Shown here: piece by piece, positions 32,857 to 44,470 of the stretch
Numbering within the stretch: the first letter of the stretch is position 1
How the letters are laid out: each line of letters begins with the position of its first letter
Origin: Acheta domesticus
Lineage: Eukaryota; Arthropoda; Insecta; Orthoptera; Gryllidae
Assembly: GCA_031308135.1 (NCBI GenBank)
Contig: JAHLJT010009419.1
Span: 186,807,829-186,871,828 of the forward strand
DNA length: 64,000 nucleotides
Reading direction: 5' to 3'
The notes under the pieces: model-generated
What the model saw: the letters and a program-made list of their open reading frames with translations, nothing else
What the model was told of the DNA's origin: nothing
Database searches by the model: none
Program-made: the position numbers and the translations under genes

Positions 32857-33919
32857 TATCTGTTTATAAAATATCACTTTAAATAATAGTCAGTTTCTTA
32901 GTATTAGAAAAATATTTATAAATGTATTTTAAATCACAAGTGTAAAACATCAGAAATAGTCAAGAATAACCGAAAAATTGTTATGTGTAATAATCATCTG
33001 GTTCATGTATATTTCATGCGATTTACTATATTAAACATGCCATATAAGTGCACCCTTCTAAATTCATGAATGTATCAAGTATAAAATTAAACTACAAACC
33101 ATTGAAGAATTGTAGAATGTGAATAAAGTCGTTAGTGAAATAGTTATTGATGCGACCATACATAAATGAAGAAAAAGGATAGAAAAAAGGAAATTGTAGA
33201 TTAAAATAATATGAATATAAAATACATTATAGGAAAAGTGCAAAATCAACAAAATGAATGATATTGAGTATCAAGAAAATGCTGGGCAGAAAGGGCAGAT
33301 AGACAAAAATTAAAAGAAAATAAAAAGAAATGGTGGTAATCCCTACGTGGAACCAGTGCTATTTTAAAAACAAGTTTTTTAGGTAAATGGAAGAATTATT
33401 TCAACGGAGATAATCCAGTTAATAAATTAAAAATTTCGTATTTTGACAGAATAAAATATTAAGGTATGACATGCCCAATATAATTCATGGGCTTCTTCCT
33501 CGTTTATAAAGCCAGGTAAGTGAAAGGAAAATTCGCCCTACCTTATTGATATATCAACATTTTGAAAACGAAGAATTAGGCAATCAAAGATTTAAAATAT
33601 TATATAAAGCTGTTAGATATAAATAATCAAGAGCACAAATTTTGTATGGAATCACTTATTATTATAGAACCAATTCTATAAAAAAGGATTAAAAAATCAT
33701 AAAAAGGCAAAAATATTACCAATAGAAAAAATGAACATTTAAAAAATACTTTTCAATTATGACTGAAAAAGAAATGCTGGTTCAATAAAAGAAATAATTT
33801 TATTACCCAGAGGTAAACAAAAATTATTTAAAAATATAAGATTTGCTTAATTTTTATACATGTTGAACATTTTTATTGTTATTGGTTGAATCCCCTCTTC
33901 CAAACATAAACTAGGCTTC
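32857..33919. other. AT-rich stretch, nothing recognised
   Basis: Very A-rich, with no open frame above 62 codons and no terminal repeats. Confidence 0.55.
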
Positions 33920-34770
33920 CAAACGTAAACAGCACATACTTCCTCGCATTATTTCTAAATTTGCATTTTTCGAAAATTTAGAGAGTTCAACGAAAATGAG
34001 ATCGGCGCCATTCTTTGAAACTTCCTTCTCCTAACCGTGGAAAAAAGATAAAGAAAGAATTTGGAAGGATTTTTGAAGAAAAAAATTTAATTTTTTTAAT
34101 TGCCTATATTTCATTCGAAATTACACGAAAACTAGCCATATTTTCGAAAAATTGAACATGAACTATTGGAGGATACGTGTTTAAGGAAAAGATTTAATTA
34201 AAGCAAAAATCTCAATCTTCAATATTATTCTTGTAGGAAGAGATGCCAAAAATTGTACTTTTGCAGTTTCAAAAAATTGGGAATTTCAACGATCATGAGA
34301 CCTGCACCATTCCCTTAAACGTCCTTTCTCCATCCTTAGACAAAGTTTGATCAAAAAATTTAGGGCCATTTTTGAAAAAACGTTGTGGTTTTTGAGGCTT
34401 CCTGTAAAGCGCCCTCAAAAATCAAAATATCCGTTTGAACCTCCCAAAGCCTTGAGTTCATTTAGATCATTTGGGGATTATCAATTTTGAAGAAAACTGA
34501 TAATCGGCTGAACGGTTTAACGTTGACCACAGACGGACGGACGGACGTTTTGCCGTCAATCGATTTTTCGGTACCAAAGCACCCACAAAACATGGATCCT
34601 GGCTACACCACGTGTTAGAGGAATATTTTTCTTAATTTTAGCAATAGAATTTATCCACTTTTTCATTACCAGGGACCGGCAATAAAAGAGTTTTTCTGCC
34701 GAAAATTCGCCGTTTTCCAACGCAAGATTACATAACTTTCCGTTCTTGCGAAGTACCTGTGAAAGGGCGA
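33920..34770 (+). repeat. Rep1, near-complete copy
   Basis: It starts with an AACAGCACATACTTCCTCGC-type end and the CGCATTATTTCTAAATTTGC block. It runs through GACCTGCACC (34297), GACAAAGTTTGATCAAAAAA (34340), CTGAACGGTTTAACG (34509), the GACGGACGGACG tract (34530-34546) and TTTTGCCGTCAATCGATTTT (34547), and ends around TTCTTGCGAAGTACCTGTG. It is collinear with 49385-50245. It is non-coding, with no terminal inverted repeats or long terminal repeats; the class is unknown. Confidence 0.75.
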
Positions 34771-36379
34771 GAAAGTAAAAATCTGTGACACGCGATTTGG
34801 ACATCGTTTCGACCCACTGTGTCGCGCGAAGTGGGTGATCATCGTGTGGCGGCGCAGGGGCGTGCCGGATGGGTGCGGAGGGGTGCCGGGGCAGAACAGG
34901 ATAAGAGCGAGAGGCAAAGGACGCGATGGCACTACGAGAGAAGCGAGGGAGGGCAGCGATTGTTGGCAGCAACGATGAACACAAAGGACTGTCGGAAGAA
35001 GTTGCGTTTGAGACAAGGGCGTTGAGTTACATTCTGAGGATGCTGCTCAATTCGAATTTGCATATTGGTTTGTGGATCTGTCATGCGAATCTTGCGAAAA
35101 ATGTGCGTACTTAAAAAGGAAATCATGTAGTTTATTCATGGAATTTTCGTTAATGAGTACGTTGTAGAATCTTAAATTTACAAAGTTGAAAAAGTTTTAA
35201 ACCAGAATAATATTAACTATGCTTACAAAAACTGGGATTCACGTTATAAAATTAGAATATGAATGTTTGTTTCTGCGGTACTGGTAATAGCACAAATGCT
35301 CTGTTTTCTTACATAAAATCAAGCCTGTCTTGGTAGTATTTCTCCAATATGTTTGTTAAAGTTTTAAATGAATTACTAAGATTTGCTAATGAAAATTAAC
35401 GAATTTTTCATAATGTTTTATTGCATTATTTGTCCCACATTAATATTGCTTGAATTAACGTTTGCAATTTAGCCTTGAGATATGTGCCTGATTTTCTGGG
35501 TTATTGCAACGACTGCAATGATCTCGCTCTCGTTTCCATTCTAAAGAGAAACAATGTACACTGAAATAGTTCTGCATTTGTGGCAATATTGCGTGTGTCA
35601 GTGCGCGCGCGCGCGCGTGTGTATGAGTTGTATTTTGTTTTACACACAAATTCAGAGAGAGGGAGGTATGAAAGAGAATTCGTGAGGGGGAGAGATGGAG
35701 AGAGGGAGATTTAACGCTATAACTGATCATATCGGATTTGGTTAGTGGTAATGTTTGTAATATCACAGAGGCTTCAGAGGAAAGGAAGTGTGAGGGAGAT
35801 CAAGAGATGAAACTGCGAGCATTTCCATTAACACACTTTACGGTAAACATCATAGACGAAATATGAGTGGTCACTGGATGATATATTTGTACAGGACGAA
35901 TGGCTATTAACTGAGTGGACCAAGTGTTAAAATGTACTTGTACGGGAGTACTTAATGAAACGAAAGCCTAACGCAGTATTAGCTAATGAAGGACTCAGGA
36001 GTATACTATAGAATGGAGTGGTGGAATGTGGTACTGCAGCGGGGGCAGTACTTACGCACAAAACGATTGTTTTGTTTGGGACTTCGGAGAGGAAACAAGG
36101 AAGCGACACAGGGAAGAATTGTTAACATGTGGGTGTTTCAGCGATAGAGGAAAAGGGTAGTGATAGAAAATTAAGAGAGGACGTTACGGGGAGAGGACGG
36201 TGCGAGGAGATGGCGGTGCGGACAGAGGACTTGTAGAGAAAATGCCGAACTAAAAGGGAGGGTAGAAAATGAGGGGTGAGATAGAGAAGGGCGAGAAAAC
36301 ATTTCGCCGAAAAATGGGCGGGGCAGGAAAAGGGTTGCGTTTGTGTTGGAACGGATCGAAAATTGGGGATGGGGGATTA
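34771..36379. other. No gene; GC patch and purine-rich tracts
   Basis: 34800-34990 is CpG-containing and GC-rich. A (CG)n/(GT)n alternation lies at about 35602-35624. 35650-35720 and 36110-36350 are purine-rich. Frames of 60-142 codons overlap in several phases and have no recognisable domain. Confidence 0.4.
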
Positions 36380-37040
36380 GGGGCTAGCGCCCGGGTACCG
36401 GTCTTCCTACTACGGCTAGGCCGACGCTTTCAGCCATGTAAAATATACGTTATACAATAAACACAAACATACTGAGGGATGGAGAATAGGATGTATGGAT
36501 CGGGAGTGTGATGGGTAGAGAAGCAGGAATGGAGCGGGGGATAGTAGGGCGGTGAGGACTGGAGCTGCAGGGGGAGTGGGAGCGGCGCGTCGTGATGCGG
36601 CAGTAACAACAGTTGGGCGGAAGCTGCCGGGCTATCGCTGCGAGGGCGAGGAAGTCGGCGGAAGGGCGGAGAGCTCGCCGCGCGCCGGGGCGGGCGGGGG
36701 GGGGGGAGGGGAGGGAGGGAAGGAGGCGAGGCTCGTCGGTGACGGGATCCGGAAAGAATGAGGAGAAAAAAAGCGGGGCAGAGGCGAGAGGAAAAGTCTT
36801 GGAGGGAACGCAAACTGTTTGGCCGGCGGAGGCGTCTGCGGGCGGGCGCGGGCGGGGACAGGGGCGGGGCGGGGCGGCGTGTCGCGGGCTGCATAGCAAT
36901 GCGGGGAGCCCCCGGGTCGATGGCGGCCCACGTGACCTCCGCTGACGGACGCGCGCGCCTCGCGTAGCACCTTGCGCTCCGGCGCCGCGCGGGCGTCGAA
37001 CTGGGGTCTGCGCGCTCCGCGGACGCACCGCTGCTGAAAC
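36380..37040. other. CpG-rich block, no supported gene
   Basis: The purine-rich plus strand grades into dense CpG (36640-37030) with a 13-base G run near 36697 and GGGGC(GGGGC)n words near 36860. Frames of 192 and 210 codons are open on the minus strand and frames of 69-110 codons on the plus strand. All are Pro/Arg/Ala/Ser or Gly/Arg/Glu low complexity and mutually exclusive, so none is called. Confidence 0.4.
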
Positions 37041-37154
37041 ACACCTCCGTCATGTTACGCATTCGTCTTATTTAACGTGTGAGTGTGCAATGTGTGAATT
37101 GAGGACGGTATCCTCCGACGTGATTCCCTTAATCATAAATGGTTGATTGTCCTT

Positions 37155-37215
37155 TGTTTCTTCTTCTTCTTCTTCTTCTTCTTCTTATTGTTGTTGTTAT
37201 TATTATTATTATATT
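37155..37215. repeat. Compound microsatellite (CTT)n-(TTG)n-(TTA)n
   Basis: About ten CTT units pass into short TTG and TTA runs. Confidence 0.85.
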
Positions 37216-37335
37216 AGTGGTTTTGGAGTTCTATATTACAGAAAGGCTGTGTATATTTATGTTTTTGTAATTAGCTGCCACCGGGTTATGCCCAATTGCA
37301 GTTTAAATAAATCTAATCTAATCTAATCTAATCTT
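37216..37335 (+). mobile_element. Retroposon 3' tail ending in a (CTAAT)n repeat
   Basis: A 90-nt unique segment containing TAGCTGCCACCGGGTTATGC and AATTGCAGTTTAAATAAATC ends in about five tandem CTAAT units at 37310-37335. Short-unit simple tails of this kind mark the 3' ends of several insect LINEs and SINEs. The body is absent, so the family cannot be named. Confidence 0.4.
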
Positions 37336-39206
37336 TCGTTGCAGTATTTTAGTTTTAACCAACTCAGAAATTGAATACCGTATACGAGTTAACAATTTTT
37401 ACAATTCTGCCATATTTTTTTAGAATAATGTAAAGTACTGAAAATAGAGTTGATGATCAGTCAGAAAACTGAAAATGAAGAAAGTAATTAAACTAGGAAT
37501 GGAGTGAGTAAAGAAAAAACGACTAGATCCTTTTAAGATATTGCTAAGAAGCAATACAGGATATTCACTGCTGAGGTGTATAAAGAACGGCCTCACGAAC
37601 CTGCCATATTATTTTCTAATGACAATACTTGTGTGACATAGTATGGCTTTTCTAGAAGTAATTCGTGTTAGTAATGTTTCATGACTTTGTTCTTTGAAAA
37701 TTATAGTAAAATATTACTTGGTTTTCATTATCCACTTCATGGGAATTTAAATCGGAGATATATTGAAGATTATCATGCAGTTTACTGCATTGGTGCAGTA
37801 AATCGATTACGCAACGATGGTATCCTTTTCATGCAAACGCATTAGGGGAGGTAGGAAAAACCGTTTTTATGATTTATTGTATGAACACCGACTGAATTCC
37901 TTCATACTACGAAGTGTCTACAATTTTTACAATAAAATAGAAACGTGGATCGTTTTGCTCTACCAAGTGAGTTCATAAATCTGGTTTGTTGAGTTTCTAC
38001 TCTCAATTGACGATTTACAAAATAAGGACGTAACAGAACACACAAAGATTACACACACACTGAGTTCAAGATTAAAGCTCTCCTCCTGAAGTTCACTTCT
38101 GAAATCATTTATCGTCTTTCTTCATTGCTATGAGTAGTTCTTGTAGCTTCTCTTTATTTTGTTGTTTTTTATTTCGTTCCCCCGCTCACGCACAAGAAAA
38201 GAAGAGTTCGCCTTTCCATTCTCAGTGATGTTAGAAATTGAAGTTTATTTTCATATATGTTTAAATAAATGTAAGGTAGATTCGTTGAAGACGTAACTAA
38301 GTCGTAGTGATATCTTTTTGTTCCTTGACGTATTGCCTGACTTCTTTTATTTTAGATATAAATGGTCTGAAAACTGGAACGCTCTTTGAAGTGGTGAAAT
38401 TTTCATTTATTATTTCGACTACCATTCTATTTGCAGAGCACTGCTAACCGTCTTCACCTCCTCTTGCAAATGACAACCTCATCCAGCTCGGATGGACGAC
38501 GCTAGAGGCAAAGATGTGACGTGTGATCGTGCAGAAAGTGAAGCGACCACGAAAGTGACCGATCAGGGCAGCCGTTATCTAGGATTCTTCCCACAACGAG
38601 GAGCTCCCATACACACCTAAACTACATACCGCACAGTGAATCAGTGTATTGGGTGTATATTCTCTTCTTTTGTAACTTTTGAGCAGTCACCTGGAAAATT
38701 TGAACGTAAATGTTTGCGAGAGGTGTCTACAGCGCCGCACATGAAATTTTAATTTTACAACTCGCAGAACATAATGTGGTGAAATAGATTCAGATTGAAA
38801 GAAGGGATCAATAAGGCAAGTTTTATTTCTAATTTGCAAGTAATATTTTACTAAAATGCCCTACAATATATTTTCAGAGAATTTGTTTACATGAAATTAT
38901 TAATTTGCATCGTTTAAGAAAATTATCTAAAACTGTTTTGTTTTTCATTATTTAGCTTCGAAAACAATCCTGCTAGTCTCTCTTTAAAATTATGACAGAG
39001 AATAATATTTTGTCAGAAAGGTAGAAAATAATACTCACGGAGGATACATGGAACACGTAGACTGCAAATATGACTCTTTCTAGATAAATTAGAGCGGGCA
39101 AATAAAAGGTAAGAGAATTATTTTATGAAAATAAAACAAAGGAGCAACTATACAAGCAGCAACTACACACAGTATTCCCAGAAACCTAGTACTTAGAAAG
39201 AGAAGG
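37336..39206. other. AT-rich stretch, no gene recognised
   Basis: Unique-looking DNA. 38455-38600 is GC-balanced and non-repetitive. No open frame with family resemblance was found. Confidence 0.5.
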
Positions 39207-39243
39207 CGTGGGAGTTGTTCACATTCTTTGAACAACTCCCACG
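39207..39243. repeat. Perfect 15-bp hairpin
   Basis: CGTGGGAGTTGTTCA at 39207-39221 is exactly mirrored by TGAACAACTCCCACG at 39229-39243, with a 7-nt loop. It is isolated from any recognised element. Confidence 0.85.
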
Positions 39244-40639
39244 ACTGCTTATGGTTTGAACGTCAACTCGAACCTCATTTTCGCAATCTTAGATGACCGT
39301 CCGTTTATTTTGACATTGTAGCCCGAAGTATTTGTCCTGATGCAAGTTGAAATATGGAATATTTTTCTGCCACTAATAGTTTGGTCTCTCCAGCTAGACA
39401 TTTTCTCGTTCATCTTCCCTTATTAGAGCAGCATGAAGTATATTTTTTGCGTCTCGAATGTTATAGATACGGAGGTTCTCTTTTCTTTATTGAAATCAAG
39501 CTTGTTTTTGAATCTGATAAAGAAACTCGGCATTTGCAATTCTAAGTACCCAGAAAAGTAAACGAGGAGGTGATAGTAGTACTTGAAAACGTGATTCGCC
39601 CTTCGATATTTGAATCAAGATAATGTTTACCACATACTGATAACACATGATAAAGGTACGTTCTAATCTCTAATAATTAGTAATTGCCCTAGACTATTCT
39701 CTTACGTTTAAAAGCTTTCTTTTCAATTGATTTCTCCCTTTCGAGCAAATAGCCATCCATCACACTGTTTCTAAAAAGGGATCTTTAAACATTTGCAAGT
39801 CAAAATCTGGCCTCAGTTTTTCCATTGAAAGATATGTCCAATTGTTATACATGTTCTGTGAAAAAATGTTGCTGACGCGAGTTGTATCTCTACCAATAAT
39901 GAATTAATCAGTTTTATTGTTGTTTCGCTAACGCCTTGGACAATTCAAATAATGTTGACATTGCTCAATACGGTCCCTACTTAGTATGAAAATCCATTAA
40001 TATCAGTCCATCGTAAGCACCAATCAACAATAAATAATATGCGGCATATTCAGCAAGGCGGTTTTGAGCGGCCCCGAGAGCGACAATTGGGCTGTCAACA
40101 AATCATTGACTTCTGATTCTCTCGCATCTGAAGTAGAGAGGGATGGAATGACGGAAATACTGCCAGTAGACATCCTCTTAACAAAACACATTTGATCTGT
40201 CTACAATCTGACTACGGAGATATTCTTTTTGCATCGAACTGGATCTTACACTGATTCAAAATTATTAACAGTACTGGGTTATAGCGGAAACGGTTCAAAC
40301 AATGACCGGCCAAATTCACCAAGAAGTAAATATACATAAAATATTTTCTACAAACAGTTCTGTGGTAGAACAAAAAAGGGGATTGTTGAATCCGAAAATA
40401 TTGAACAATGAAAATACCAAATGTGTGAATGACGATCATAATACTTAGTACAGTCAGGTGACGTATCTAATCGCCCCTCTATTTACTGAAAAAGGATAAT
40501 GCAGAACGGGCAGACTACGCGTCGCGGAAAAGCAGCAGTCCAAGTTATCCATTTCCGGTGAAGAGTACGAATGCACACGTATCAATGACATATCCTTTGA
40601 AAGAACGCATCCCCTAAAATTCTTCCGTGACTTTCTCGG
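39244..40639. other. AT-rich stretch, no gene recognised
   Basis: No coding resemblance, transposon ends or tandem repeats were seen. Confidence 0.5.
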
Positions 40640-40885
40640 TCATTTGCCGTAACGTCCGCGCGTTGTGTGCGGCGCAGTGGCGCGCAAGAGGTGCGGGGGC
40701 GGCGGCCGCAAGTTGCGCGGGGGTCACGCGCCCCTAGCGCCATGTCGCAAGGGGTGGGCGGGGGCGGGGGCGGGGCGCGGGGGCGGGCGCGGGCGACGCT
40801 CCATCGGACGGCGCCCGGGGGACGCATAAACGGAGCGACCTTCGGCGCGGACGCGGCGCGGGATGCAAAGCCCGCTTCCGCCCAC
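40640..40885. other. CpG-rich block at the head of the pyrimidine satellite
   Basis: Dense CpG with GGGGGCGGGGGCGGGG-type words near 40760, potentially quadruplex-forming. It passes directly into the pyrimidine-rich array. Frames on both strands cross it without a domain. Confidence 0.45.
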
Positions 40886-40889
40886 GGCC

Positions 40890-42499
40890 CCTCCGCTTGT
40901 TGGCCCTCCCGCCACCGGCTCTCCTCCCGCTTGTTGGCCCTCCCAACCCCCGACTCTCCTCCGGCGCGCCAGTGCTTCTACACTATCCGTACCTCCGACC
41001 CCGATCCTCCTTGCCTCTGCTCCTCCGTCCCTCGGCCACTCCCGCCTGTCCGCCGTCCGCGCTTCCGACTCTCTTCCCCTTCGCGTCATACTCCCGATTC
41101 TTTTCCTCCGATCACCACCTTCCATTTCTCCCTCCCTATGATGCTTGTCCGCCCTCCGCGCGTCCGACTCTTCCATCCTCACCGCCACAGTATTTTTTCA
41201 CCATTCATACCTCTACCCTCCGACCGTCCTCCTCTCCGCTTGTTGGCCTCCCCGCCTCCGTCTCTCCTCCCGCGCTCCGATGCTTCTACACTATCCGTTT
41301 CCTCCCTCCCCGATCCTCTACGCCTCTGGCCCTCCGTTCCTCCGCCTCTCCGCCTGTCCGCCGTCCTCGCTTCCGACTCTCCTCACCCCCTGGCGCCATA
41401 CTCCCGCTTCTTTCCCTCCGACCGCGATTGCCGTTTCTCTCTCCTTTTGACCCTCCGCTTGTCCGCCCTCTGTGCCTCCGGCTCTCCCTTCCACACCGCC
41501 ACGTTTTTTTCACCATTAATACTTCTGCCCCTCCGACCGTCCGCCTATCCGCTTGCTAGCCCTCCTTGCCTCCGACTCTCCTCCCGCGCCCCAGTGAGTG
41601 CTTCTCCACTATCCGTACCTCCCACCCGAATCCTCCATGCCTCTGCTCCTCCGTCTCTCGGCCACTCCGCCTGTCCACCGTCCTCGCTTCCGACTCTCTT
41701 CCCCCAGCTGTCATACTCCCGATTCTTTCCCTCCGATCACCATCTCCATTCCTCTCTCTCTCTCTGACCCTCCGCGGGTCCGCCCTGCGCGCCTCCGGTT
41801 CTCCCCTCCTCACCGCCACAGTGCTTTTCCATCATCCATATCTCTGCCCCCTCCGATCGTTCGCCTATCCGCTTGTTGGCCCTCCCCCGCCTTCGACTCT
41901 CCTCCCGAACCCCGGTGCTTCTACACTATCCGTACCTCCCACCCCATCCTCCTTGACTCTGCTCCCTCCGTCCCTCTGCCACTCCGCTTGTCCGCCGTCC
42001 TCGCTTCCGACTCTCCTTCCCTTGGCGTCATACTCCCGATTCTTTCCCTCCGATCACCATGTTCCATTCCTCTCTCTCTCTCTCTGACCCTTCGCTGGTC
42101 CGCCCTGCGCGCCCTCCGGTTCTCCCCTTCTCACCGCCACAGTGCTTTTCCATCACCCATATTTCCCCCTGGCGCCCCTCCGATCGTTCGCCTATCCGCT
42201 TGTTGGCCCTCCCCGTCTGCGACTCTCTTCCCGCGCCCCGGTACTCTTCTCCACCATCCACATCTCCAACCCTCGATCCTCCATGCCTTTGGCGCCTCCT
42301 TCCGTCTGCTACTAATCTCTCTCCTTGTCTCCGAATCTCCTCTCCCGCCCCAGGGCTTCCCCATTATCCTTCTTTCGACCTCAATCCTTCACGCCTCTGC
42401 CCTCTGCTCGTCCGCCACTCCGCTTGTCCACACGCCTCGCCTCCGCCCCCTCCGCCCCCTGGCGCTATCCCTCAGCTTCATACACTCTGTCCCTTCAAC

Positions 42500-42542
<43 letters not shown>

Positions 42543-42640
42543 CTCCGTCTCTCCGCTTGACCACCCTCCTCTCCTCCGATTCTCCTCCCCCGCCTCAGTG
42601 ATTACTCCACCATTCATACCTACGACACCGATCCTCCATG
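40890..42640 (+). repeat. Pyrimidine-rich tandem array, unit about 310-320 bp
   Basis: The landmark GCTTCTACACTATCCGTACC (or a variant) recurs at 40974, 41282, 41600, 41917 and, degenerate, about 42241, giving periods of 308, 318, 317 and about 324. Shorter or more diverged units follow at about 42354 and 42598. Each unit also carries CGCTTGTTGGCC, CATACTCCCGATTCTTT and TCACCGCCACAGT. The plus strand is almost all C/T with few stops, which explains the 366-, 320-, 220- and 202-codon Pro/Ser/Leu frames. They overlap in several phases and are not called as genes. Confidence 0.85.
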
Positions 42641-43754
42641 TCTTTGCTCCTCTGTTCCTCCTTATTCGCCTTACCTCACCACGTTCTTTTGATCCTCCTG
42701 CTTTTCCGCCCTCCACGCTTCAGACTATCTGCTCTTTTGCCCCTCCTGTTGTCTGTCCCTCAATGCTTACGAGAGCATTTCTTCACTATTCCACCCCTCC
42801 TGCCTCAGCTATGTCGTCTACAATTCCCCGCCTCGTCCGCCCCCGCTTCTCGGCATTCACCACTGCGATTCTAAGTCCTCTTTACTGTCTCTCCGTCCCT
42901 CCCTGCTCCTTGCTCTTAAACCTTTCTCCTTAGTCTCTCTCCTCCGAGTCGTGGTCGGCCCTCTCGTTATTGAAATCTCGCATCTCTCTCTCCCTTGTCT
43001 TCTTCCTATATCTCTATCCCTCCCTTGTCCTCTCTCCTGTCCCGTTATCTTGTAACCTTCTTTCAATCTTTCTGTCCCCCCTCTCTTGGTATATGCTTCC
43101 TTTCATATTTTATTCTTCTTCTTTCTCACAATCCTTTCACTCTTAATATTCATTAAGCTTCTTTGAAAATCTAAAGTCTAAGTCATTTTATGATACGTGA
43201 CCTCACTAATCATTTGTCAACTATTTTTTACAATATTGACAAGTTATTTTAGGTATCGTAGTATGGCACAGAAGGCTGAAACTTTTAACTATCCTTAAAA
43301 TCTCATTTCGAAAGCTTGTATATTACTCTTCTTCTTTATCATTAACCAACATTACCCTATTTCGTACAAAAAACTTACGTCATTATTGTATGTATTTTCA
43401 GTTCTATTTCTCTTCTTGTTGTCTCTGAGAGCCTCCGCCTTGTCGTTTCTAGCATCGTTAAAACCATTCAACTTTGTTTTCAATATCTTTTTTAATGTCG
43501 TGTCTTAAGTCACTGTCAAAGTAGTTAACATTTCTTACTTGTTTCAATGTACAATTAATTATATCAAGCATTTTTTATCTCCGCGGGAGTCTGCTTTGAA
43601 AAGCCTTTTTTATAGATATTTTCTGATGTTCACTCGGATTCTCTCGCTTTTCTTGTTTTTCTACACGAGACAGTCCTGTCTTCACACGTCCATTCCTCCA
43701 GATCTGCGACTGTCCTCCGCCACTCCGTTGTCGTCTCCAATTGGTACTAAAATA
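42641..43754. other. Pyrimidine-rich fade-out, then AT-rich DNA
   Basis: C/T richness declines from 42640 to about 43100 without a clear unit. A (CT)n tract lies just upstream at about 42508-42537. The remainder is AT-rich with no gene recognised. Confidence 0.5.
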
Positions 43755-43755
43755 T

Positions 43756-44003
43756 CTGTGGTCACGGGGTAAAACTTCTTAAGTCAATTTTTGGCGAAAT
43801 TGAGTTAAGTACCTAAATTAACCATTTAAGTATCTATATTTTAATTTAGTAAAAGGACCGAATTGAAATGTTGCCTCCTTAACGAGAAAAAAGCGTTGGG
43901 AAATATAGTTGAGCGTAGGAAAAAGCGTTGGCTCAATAACCTAACGCTTGTTTTCCTCCAAACTAACATTTTTGACTTAAGAACTTTTACCCCGTGACCA
44001 CAG
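43756..44003. mobile_element. MITE with long terminal inverted repeats, about 248 bp
   Basis: The left end CTGTGGTCACGGGGTAAAAC continues to CTTAAGTCAA. The right end mirrors it as TTGACTTAAGAACTTTTACC plus CCGTGACCACAG. The inverted repeats are about 35 bp with few mismatches. The interior holds a second, smaller inverted pair of AAAAGCGTTGG-like words near 43920-43960. There is no transposase. Flanks AAATAT and AAATGT may be a weak target duplication; the superfamily is unknown. Confidence 0.65.
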
Positions 44004-44044
44004 AAATGTCTAAAAAGCACGGCGCGAAATGTCTAAACCTACCA

Positions 44045-44275
44045 GCGCTTGTAGTTAGCGGTGCCCAGAGTCGCAGCCGGGACAAACTCTAAGCTCCAGA
44101 CTGGTCTCCTGGCAAGTTGTGGTAGTGTAGTGCATGTCAGTGTAAGTGTGCGTACGCGCTGAGGAGAGGACAAGAAATAGGAAGGTAAAGATCGCGCGCG
44201 GTCCGTGACCGTTTGTACGGGTACAGTTCCTGTATTCGCTTAATGTTGATAGGAGAAACTGCAGATCTTTGATTT
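44045..44275 (-). mobile_element. SINE-A copy 6, headless
   Basis: On the plus strand it shows CCGGGACAAACTCTAAGCTC, GTTGTGGTAGTGTAGTGCAT, GTAAAGATCGCGCGCGG and CCTGTATTCGCTTAATG in the family's minus-strand order. The tRNA-like head is replaced by the CpG-rich block starting at about 44280. Confidence 0.65.
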
Positions 44276-44279
44276 ACAG

Positions 44280-44470
44280 GGCTCTGACTTGCGCGAAGTG
44301 CGTCGCGTGACCCTTGTCCTTCCGGAGCGACGCACTCGCTCTCGAGCCCCCCCCCTCCCCCCGCAGGTGCCATCGGCCTGTCCGCGCTGTCCCGGCCGCA
44401 GGTGCGCGCCGCCCCGTAACTGTAGTCTAAGAGCCCCAGGCAGCTGGGAGAGCTTGAGTCCGCCCACTCG
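44280..44470. other. CpG-rich block, no supported gene
   Basis: A short GC-rich, CpG-containing block with C runs near 44347-44362. Short frames on both strands have no domain. It lies directly at the 5' side of SINE-A copy 6. Confidence 0.4.

Noticed and set aside
36430..37062. 210- and 192-codon minus-strand frames
   Set aside because: Two overlapping phases with similar length and low-complexity composition, inside a CpG-rich block.
40667..42560. Long plus-strand open frames (366, 320 and 220 codons) rich in Pro/Ser/Leu
   Set aside because: They lie in a pyrimidine-rich tandem array where stops are rare in every phase. Overlapping frames in different phases are equally open, and there is no domain or consistent start.
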